From Emiliania huxleyi CCMP1516 (lineage: Eukaryota; Haptophyta; Isochrysidales; Noelaerhabdaceae), in NCBI RefSeq assembly GCF_000372725.1, contig NW_005200417.1, positions 909,678 to 937,527 on the forward strand: a stretch of 27,850 nt of DNA, written 5' to 3'. Made by a program: the position numbers and the translations under genes. Shown one piece after another: positions 18,752 to 27,850 of this stretch. Within the stretch, counting starts at the first letter, position 1, and each line of letters starts with the position of its first letter. Below the pieces are notes generated by a model that was not told where the DNA came from, made no database searches, and saw only the letters and a program-made list of their open reading frames with translations.

Positions 18752-19299
18752 GCGGCCCGGTTTTAGCAAAAAGCAGATACCAGGACCCCTCGATCGTCTC
18801 GCCCTCACATCCGCAGAGTGCGCCGTTAAAAAAGTGCGCCGTGCGGCGCAAAGTGCGCCGGCCGGCGCAGAGTGCGCCGGCGCCGGCGCAAATTTGCGCC
18901 GGCGCCGGCGCAAAGTGCGCCGTTTTCTCCGCCGTTTCGTTCGGGCTTTCGGCGCACTCTGCGCCGCCGCACCAAATAGGGGTTTTATATTATACCAAAA
19001 GCTAGGCCCTCTATGTGGGGGTTTCACACCACATACTGGTTGCCCCTCGCTTGTAGCCTGGCGTTTGTGCCCCGTTTGTGCCGCGTCCCGTGCGGGGGAG
19101 TTCATTTTATAATGCCCCTCGCTCCATATGGGGCTGGCACTTGGAGTGCAGTCTTCGCAGTGAGTCACGGCCGCGTCATCAGCCGACGGTGTCGATGTTG
19201 GCCGGCTTTACGGTGGGAATGGTTACGCTGAACCATGCTGGTGTGGGGCTGTTCCCGCCGCCGTGCCGCCTCCGGGTCGCGCCGTCTTCGACCTTCGCC
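18752..19299. repeat. GTGCGCCG palindromic repeat cluster and flank
   Basis: At about 18826-18966 the motif GTGCGCCG and its complement recur many times. Bases 18873-18912 form a perfect 40-bp palindrome centred on AAATTT. The remainder up to 19299 has no recognised gene and would be the upstream region of the AP2-like gene. Confidence 0.7.
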
Positions 19300-21003
19300 A
19301 TGGCTGCACCAGCTGCTGAAGGCCCGGCCAGTGGCAGCAGCACAGACGGAGGAGCGATGGCAGCTGCGCGAGGGCGAAAGGCGCGAGCGGCGCGGCGGCG
19401 GAAGCACGGCGAGGAGGGAGACCGCGCCATCTCCCAGCGGGCGCACCTCGCGGCGGCGGAAGCGGCGGGCGGCGCCGACGCGCTCGGCCGGGCTGGCATG
19501 GCGGCGGCGGCGTCAGCGGCCGGCGGGACGGCGGCGTTTGCGGCGGCCGGCCGCGCGAGCCGCGCAGCGGCGCACCCACTCGGCGAGACTGGCGTGGCGA
19601 TGCAGACCGGCATCGGCGCCGCCATCAAGGAGGGTCGGTACACCAAGTACCCCGGCGTTCAGTTTCGGCGAGAGACGGGTGCGCGCGTCCGTCGAGATGC
19701 AGCGGAGAGCAAGCTCTAGAGAGCAGCAACAGCTCTAGCAAGCCTTTGGATCAGCCCTCGGCCCCTGTGCGGCGACCACCCAAGCTGCCCCTTCAGGCAA
19801 GTGGCGGGTGCAGTTCAAGTACCAGGCCGTGCGGCACCGCGTCCAAGGACCGCCTCGCCCCCCGCCCCCCCCCTCCCCCGCCGCTTGGATGTATGACACC
19901 GTCCACGACACCGTCCTCCACCGTCCTGAACGCGTCCATACATGAGTGCACCGGTCGCGCATCGATTGAGTAGTGCCGCCGCCGCACCCCTCAACGGCCC
20001 CCGCCCAAAGACCGCGCGGCGGGGACCCTAACCCTAACCCTAACCCCAACGGCCCCTTCGGAACTCTCCAGGCCAGTTCGCGCTCGAGGCGGACGCGGCG
20101 CGCGCTCACGACGCGTGCGCGCCGCGGCTCAGCGGCGGTCGTCCTTAACAGCCGTCTCGGAACCTTCTCGGAGCCTTCCTGTAGGTATGTGCGAGCGCAC
20201 GGGCTGAGGCGAGATGCGCCCGAGATGCGGCCGAGATGCGGCCGAGATGCGGACGAGATCGCGGGATCATCGGCGGCGGCACTTTTCCCCCTTGCGACGG
20301 CCAGGCTGGAGCGTACCACGAACTTTCCTGGAAGCGTCCCTGCAGGCGGCCGTTGCACTTTCCGGCCGACGGCGAGGTCGGCTCGCTCTCCGCGCAGGCG
20401 CGGAGACCGGCCGAGAGGTCGCCGAGAGGAGGCTAGATGTGCCGCCACGTCCTCGCTGCTGGCTGACCGACTCAATCAGATGTTGGAGCTGCGCAGAGCG
20501 AGAGGAGCCTTCTGCCTTTCGGCCGCTCCTCCCGCCTTCGCCCCTCTTGAGCCGTTCACACACCTTGGACCGCGCATCCCCCGGCAAATGAGCGCTAGTG
20601 ACTGCACCCTTCAAGCTTGCTGCGTCTGGTGTCTGTCGACCCGCTTCATCTCGGCTTATCTCGACGAATCTCGGCGAATCTCGGCGAATCTCGGGCAGGT
20701 GCAGCCGTCCGCCGCCTACCGGCCCCGCTCGCTGCTGCCCTACGCGTACGAGCGCTACTTGCAGGCATCTCGGTCAATCTCGGCGCATCTCGGCGCATCT
20801 CGGCGCATCTCGACGCATCTCGACGAATCTCGGCTCACCGAGCACCACCTGCTGCGCAGGCCTCCCAGCCGCAGCTAGAGGAGGGGGCGACGGGGAGCGG
20901 GAGCGAGGAGGAGGAGGCGGCGGAGGCGCCGCGAGAGGCGGTCGAGGGTGGTGCGGGAGAGGCGTCCAGGGGGGTGGCGGCGACGCTGACGGACGTTCCC
21001 TGA
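19300..21003 (+). CDS. Probable AP2-domain protein, multi-exon (internal exons unresolved)
   Basis: Exon 1, 19300-19678, encodes an Ala/Arg-rich N-terminus ending RYTKYPGVQFRRETG. A phase-1 join to 19797 gives TGKWRVQFKYQ, and 20058-20125 reads FALEADAARAHDACAPRLSG. Together these match the AP2/ERF pattern (KYxGV...TGKWRVQI... then E..AARAHD). PLHFPADGE near 20340 resembles the AP2 end but is not in a phase I could join. The last two exons appear to be 20699-20764 (ends YAYERYLQ) and 20860-21003 (acidic tail, stop TGA). Intervening splice sites are not resolved. AP2 proteins bind DNA as transcription factors. Introns hold minisatellites and a telomere-like motif. Confidence 0.45.
20026..20047 (+). 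repeat. Interstitial telomere-like repeat (CCCTAA)3
   Basis: CCCTAA is repeated three times and followed by CCCC, inside a presumed intron of the AP2-like gene. It may simply be another short minisatellite. Confidence 0.6.
20150..20265 (+). repeat. CGGAACCTTC and GAGATGCGGCC minisatellites
   Basis: Short CTCGGAACCTT and GAGATGCGGCC arrays lie in the AP2-like gene, related in sequence to the arrays in the helicase and HPR-like introns. Confidence 0.7.
20640..20859 (+). repeat. AATCTCGGCG and CATCTCGGCG minisatellites around a 66-nt exon
   Basis: A 10-nt array of AATCTCGGCG units ends in CTCGGGCAG at 20698, directly before the exon 20699-20764. A second array of CATCTCGGCG/CATCTCGACG units fills the following intron 20765-20859. 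The intron starts GCATCTCGG and the next exon GCCTCCCAG. Confidence 0.75.
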
Positions 21004-21376
21004 CCTCGTATACGTCGATGGCGCGGTCCCGCGAGAGGTGTACGGCTCTATATGGCGCTCCCGAGGTCTCGGAGAAACTTAGGGTACACGTATATATGCG
21101 GCCATGACCCGAACGTATAAAAGTCTAAAACCGTGTCTTGAGAGTCTCACCGATGGAAGAAGGAAGAATCTTCAACCTGTTTTGCCTTCTTAACTCTACG
21201 CTTACGCTCAGTCGCCCCCGCGCACGCGCACGCTCAGTCGTCCCGCGGCTCGGGGCCGCAGCCGCCCTCCACGCGCTTGCAAAAGCTGTGGTACCAGCCG
21301 GGCTGCCGCGGCGCCCTCCACGTCGGAGCCGCCTATGGGACGTAGTACGGGACGGGTCGTGAGGGCATGTCTGTGT
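21004..21376. other. Convergent gap with no recognised gene
   Basis: The gap lies between the AP2-like stop and the PAN gene stop. An AT-richer patch (about 21060-21190) probably holds 3' UTRs. Confidence 0.3.
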
Positions 21377-22689
21377 CTAGGAGGCCGGCGCCCGCCGCGA
21401 CGGAGCCGCCGCGTCCGCCACGATGCCGCTCTGCCACGTCAGCCGCTCGGGCGGCGGCCCTGCGGGACGTCTCGTGGAAGTGTCAGTGTATATGCTTCGT
21501 GGCTGGCTCAGTGGCCGTGTCAGTGCACGTGTCAGTGGACGTGCCACGGCCACGTGTCGGTGGATGATGGACTTGTGCATTCGGAGCCAGACACTGTGGC
21601 TCGTGGCTGATGACATGGCACATTTTCTCAAGCAGTGTCTCGGAGGTGTCTCGGAAGTGTCTTGGCGTTCGAAGGTGCCACGCACCGGGCCACAGCTGCT
21701 CCGGGACCGCCCACGGCCACTTCTTCCGCTCGGCGGCTCGGAAGGGCGCGGGAAGAGTCGGCCCTGCCGCCACCGGCGAGGAGAGGTTGCCTTCGAACTT
21801 GAGCCAACACTCGCCTGCGCACAGATCGGAGCTGTACAATAGCACAAGAGGTGTCGCCATCGGCCTAAGAGCTGGCATTCGCCCTTCACGTGCTTGTGTA
21901 TGTCGTACGAAAAGCAGCGGTCCTCCGCGCCGGCGCGATCCGAGCCCGCGCAGAACACCCAGGCGTTGCAGCGGCCGCGGCCGCGCCCGCACTTCTTCCC
22001 GGGCGCGTACTCTTGCGCCGGATGCGTCTGTGTGCCGCAGTGCTTCTGGTGCGCCGCGCAGAGGGCGCAGCACTCGCCGGCGGACCCGACAATGTTGTTC
22101 AAGCCCCTACGAGCAGCAGCGGCTCGGCTCAGCCTGTAGCTTCACTATGTCTCGAGTTTTGCATGGGCATTGACGCCACAGGCGGCGTGTGGGTGGCGAG
22201 CAGGCAGTGTGCTCACCAGACGTAGGCGGCCTGGCCCGATAGGTCCCGTCCGTCTCGCGCGTGGCAGGAGAGCGGATTGGGGAGCGCCGCCTGCGCATCG
22301 ACCTGTGTGGCGAAGCGAGTGGTGAGCATGACACGTGTGGAATGAAGAATTCTTGCGGCACAGTCTCTCACAGCACACTGGCACGACAAGGGCGCGGACT
22401 GGCGCGGACTGGCACACACACCGGCTCACCACCGGAGCCGCCTAAGCGACTCCGTTAAGAACGGCAATGCATTCCGCACCGTGCACAATGCCGCTCTCCC
22501 CGCACGCTAGCTCGTTCACCGTCTGCCACGCCACGGCGGTGTGGAGGACGACAGACAAGCGCTGCATCTGCAGCCCGTGCCAGTTCTTGGTGGTCCATGT
22601 GACCTCGTCCAGGTGCTGAGCGTGCGAAAGTTTGTTGCTCAGCTGGTTCGCCGCCTCCCTCAGGGTGCTGCGGACCTCCTTTCCAAAGC
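21377..22689 (-). CDS. PAN/apple-domain protein, 3' five exons (5' end not found)
   Basis: Exons on the minus strand: 22689-22451, 22302-22217, 22106-21883, 21814-21686, 21459-21377. All phases agree. The third exon reads GSAGECCALCAAHQ ... CNAWVFCAGSD ... CFSYDIHKHVKG, and continues ECWLKFEGNLSS. The cysteine spacing (CCxxC, C.AW.F, C, EC.L) is that of PAN/apple domains, which mediate carbohydrate or protein binding in extracellular proteins. The C-terminus WPWAVPEQLWPG joins PPPERLTWQSGIVAD and stops. The first visible exon (REAANQLSNKLSHA..., EVTWTTKNWHGLQMQRL) is not recognised. A start codon and signal peptide were not found, so the gene probably extends upstream. Donors are GT, GT, GC, GT. 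Confidence 0.6.
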
Positions 22690-23267
22690 CTCCGAAAGAA
22701 TGAAGAATGAAGAAAAATCAACGATTTAATTTTATGTAGTCGGTGTGCGGGCGTGCTTCCACTCTCGAGTCCCGTTACGAGTGGAGACTACTGACATCCG
22801 AATAGGAAATTAGAGCGAGTGCAGCGAGCAGTTCGCGAATTCTTTTGCAGACCCACACACAAAAGAAAGTCAAAGTAACAAAGAACACTTTCAAGGACAC
22901 GAGCTGGGGAGTGGGGTGTGGCTGTGGACTGGTGCCTGTGTGGAGTCTGGGGACGCGTCCCCACCGCGGGACTCTCTCTCTCTCTCTCCGCTCTCTCTCT
23001 CTCGGGTGCGGGGTGGGGCGGGGGTGGGGCACCTGCTTATGTATCTCGCAGAGCACATGGCATGACTGTGCGCGACACATGCGCGGGAGACCGTGCCCGC
23101 GCGCGAGCCGCGGGCGGGGGGGGGAGGCCCTCACGGCCTTCCGACCGAGACCAGCAACGGAGGGGGGCAGGAGGGCGCGCGGCAAGCCGCGGGGCTCGGC
23201 GCATAGCACGGGACAGTCGGAGAAGGGGGCAACACTGACCGTCACTTGCACCCTACCGCCCTTCTCA
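22690..23267. other. Gap upstream of PAN gene with CT microsatellite
   Basis: It includes a CT-rich tract at about 22973-23003. It may hide the missing 5' exon of the PAN gene and the 3' flank of RCC1-C. No coding signal was found. Confidence 0.3.
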
Positions 23268-24704
23268 TCACTGCCCCGGCGCCCACGCCTCGACCTTCTT
23301 TGGCAGGAGCTGGTTCGACAGGTCCTCTCCGTGGCCAAGGCAGCCACGCTCACCCTCGCCCCACGTGAAGACAGCGCCGTCGGCGGTGCGGGCGATGCTG
23401 TGGTTGTCTCCTGCCGACACCCCGACGACGCGCCGACCCGCAAAAGCCTCGACCTTCTTGGGCAGCAGCTGGTTCTGCTCGTCGCCGTGGCCCAGCCTGC
23501 CCCCACCTCCTTCGCCCCAGCTCCAGACGGCGCCGTCGGCGGTGAGGGCGAGACTGTGGTGCTCATTGGCCGACGCAGCGACGACGCGCTGGCCAGCAAA
23601 CGCCTCGACCTTCTTCGGCAGCAGCTGGTCCTGGTAGTCGCCGTGGCCCAGCTGGCCGTAGCCTCCACTGCCCCAGCTCCAGACAGCGCCGTCGGTGGTG
23701 AGGGCGAGGTTGTGCACCATTCCAGCCGACACAGCGACGACACGCCGACCAGCGAAGGCCTCGATCTTCTTGGGCAGCAGCTGGTCCTGCCGGTCGCCGT
23801 GGCCCAGCATGCCGCGGCTTCCAAAGCCCCAGCTCCAGACAGAGCCGTCGGCGGTGAAGGCTAGGGTATGCGAGAATCCAGCCGCGACAGCGACGACGTG
23901 CTGGTGAGCCAAGGCCTCGACCTTCTTTGGCAGCGACTGGCTCTGCTGGTCGCCGTGGCCCAGCCTGCCGCGGCTTCCAAAGCCCCAGCTCCAGATGGCG
24001 CCGTCGGCGGTCAGGGCGAGGCTGTGCACAGCTGCAGCCGACACAGCGACGATGCGCCGGCCAGCAAAGGCCTCGATCTTCTTCGGCTGCCACTGGTTCT
24101 GCTGGTCGCCGTGGCCCAACCGGCATGAGGCTCCCCAGCCCCAGCTCCAGACGCTGCCGTCGGCGGCAAGGGCGAGGCTGTGCCCGGCTCCAGCCGACAC
24201 ACTCACGGCGCGCTCGCCGCCCAGCGAGGAAGGGAGGCGGGTCGGCGTGTTGAGCTGCGCCACGCCCTCGCCGTGGCCGAGGAGGCTTGGGGAAAGGAGG
24301 GGGTGATCCGGCACATAGCCGCACGACGAGAGCCGCCCCTCGCCGTCGATGAAGACGCTGTGCCGATAGCCCGCCGCAGCCCTCGCCGGCGGGTTGGACT
24401 CGCGCAGCAGCGCCGAGTAGCACAGCCACCGCACGGCGCAGCCCTCGCCCTCCGGCTGCACCGGCAGCTCGAAGCCGCGCTCTTCCGCCCGCAAGCGGAT
24501 GGCCTCCAGCGCAAGCGAGGTTTGGAAGAGCAGCGAGACGGCCGCGACGCGAGCGATGTCGAGGGGGCTGTTGCAGCGAGAGAGGACGCGCAGGAGGAGC
24601 TCCGTGGGGAGGTCGAGGAGGCGGATGGGCGGCGGCGCGTTTGGCGAGGGGGTGGCGGAGGAGGCGGGGGCGAGGCGGCGCGAGTGGCGCGGCGGGGTGG
24701 ACAT
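23268..24704 (-). CDS. F-box-like/RCC1-repeat protein C (478 aa, intronless)
   Basis: The start is the ATG at 24704 ([16 protein letters not shown]), shared with paralogues A and B, although the frame is open further upstream. The F-box-like segment [19 protein letters not shown] carries a one-residue insertion relative to A and B ([16 protein letters not shown]). Seven RCC1 repeats follow, with [17 protein letters not shown] and [10 protein letters not shown] blades. It ends [10 protein letters not shown]. It has a few extra residues after the F-box ([18 protein letters not shown]). It is the most diverged of the three. It shares an 82-bp divergent gap with the DEAD-box helicase. Confidence 0.88.
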   Translation of the reverse strand: MSTPPRHSRRLAPASSATPSPNAPPPIRLLDLPTELLLRVLSRCNSPLDIARVAAVSLLFQTSLALEAIRLRAEERGFELPVQPEGEGCAVRWLCYSALLRESNPPARAAAGYRHSVFIDGEGRLSSCGYVPDHPLLSPSLLGHGEGVAQLNTPTRLPSSLGGERAVSVSAGAGHSLALAADGSVWSWGWGASCRLGHGDQQNQWQPKKIEAFAGRRIVAVSAAAVHSLALTADGAIWSWGFGSRGRLGHGDQQSQSLPKKVEALAHQHVVAVAAGFSHTLAFTADGSVWSWGFGSRGMLGHGDRQDQLLPKKIEAFAGRRVVAVSAGMVHNLALTTDGAVWSWGSGGYGQLGHGDYQDQLLPKKVEAFAGQRVVAASANEHHSLALTADGAVWSWGEGGGGRLGHGDEQNQLLPKKVEAFAGRRVVGVSAGDNHSIARTADGAVFTWGEGERGCLGHGEDLSNQLLPKKVEAWAPGQ

Positions 24705-24786
24705 CGCGAGAAAAAGTTTTTCGCGAGAAGCATGGAAATTTTCTTCTTTTGTGTCTCCGAAGTCTCCACGTCGGCTCCGTGTGTCT
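24705..24786. promoter_or_regulatory. 82-bp divergent intergenic region
   Basis: It separates the start codons of RCC1-C (minus) and the helicase (plus), so both promoters and 5' UTRs must fit here or overlap the genes. It contains an imperfect palindrome CGCGAGAAAAAGTTTTTCGCG at its RCC1 end and a T/C-rich stretch. Confidence 0.55.
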
Positions 24787-27665
<2,879 letters not shown>

Positions 27666-27850
27666 AGCCGCCCCGCCGGCTGTTGTCATATATATTGTTT
27701 GGCATGTCGTGGCTGATGACCTGTCGGATGCGTTAAGCTTAATTCACGACGGAATCTCCCTGTCTTTTCTTGTCGAAGTTGACGACCTGTCGGATGGTGC
27801 GCACGTCGAGGCCGCGCGCCGCGACGTCCGTGGCGACGAGCACCTGCGGC

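Noticed and set aside
22845..23864. 339-residue plus-strand frame
   Set aside because: Its second half is antisense to RCC1-C and its first half is low-complexity CT-rich DNA.

Overview
The window is nuclear DNA of a GC-rich, intron-dense microbial eukaryote, most likely an alga or relative in a haptophyte- or dinoflagellate-like lineage. This is inferred from intron-split genes with organelle-type leaders, many GC (and a few GA) splice donors, an invariant AG|G acceptor, microsatellites and minisatellites, and a LINE. No bacterial signals are present. The exact lineage cannot be fixed from the sequence. Exon models below were built by hand from reading frame, splice sites and protein-family motifs.

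Layout. (1) 1-246: inverted repeat at the window edge. (2) 247-6037, minus: a gene of at least 21 exons encoding a nucleotidyltransferase-like protein with a membrane-associated C-terminal part, truncated by the edge repeat. (3) 6038-8603: no clear gene; diverged 1.1-kb repeats rich in GTCCTCAC. (4) 8804-12188, plus: a 7-exon helical-repeat protein of organellar RNA-binding type, with a LINE 3' fragment in intron 1. (5) 12421-12770, plus: C-terminal piece of a BCS1-like AAA ATPase behind another LINE fragment. (6) 13036-14469, minus: intronless F-box/RCC1 gene A. (7) 14470-15151: unassigned. (8) 15152-16534, minus: LINE 3' half with a chromodomain-like end. (9) 16857-18281, minus: F-box/RCC1 gene B. 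(10) 18436-18751, plus: DEK-C-like piece, then GTGCGCCG palindromes. (11) 19300-21003, plus: probable AP2-domain gene. (12) 21377-22689, minus: PAN/apple-domain gene. (13) 23268-24704, minus: F-box/RCC1 gene C. (14) 24787-27665, plus: DEAD-box helicase with 11 exons, truncated by a second edge inverted repeat.

The main discovery concerns the introns. In most of about 44 reconstructed introns, the first 15-36 nt resemble the first 15-36 nt of the downstream exon. The layout is exon | GY-copy1 - filler - AG | GY-copy2-exon. Filler is either a short element of roughly 40 nt ending in TGTGAACAG, a 10-12 bp minisatellite, or unique AT-richer DNA. Several introns hold two to four stacked units, each carrying another copy of the exon start. 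The most striking splits the DEAD motif of the helicase with four ~72-nt units. The pattern looks like intron birth and growth through insertion or tandem duplication across the acceptor. By contrast, the three F-box/RCC1 paralogues have no introns.
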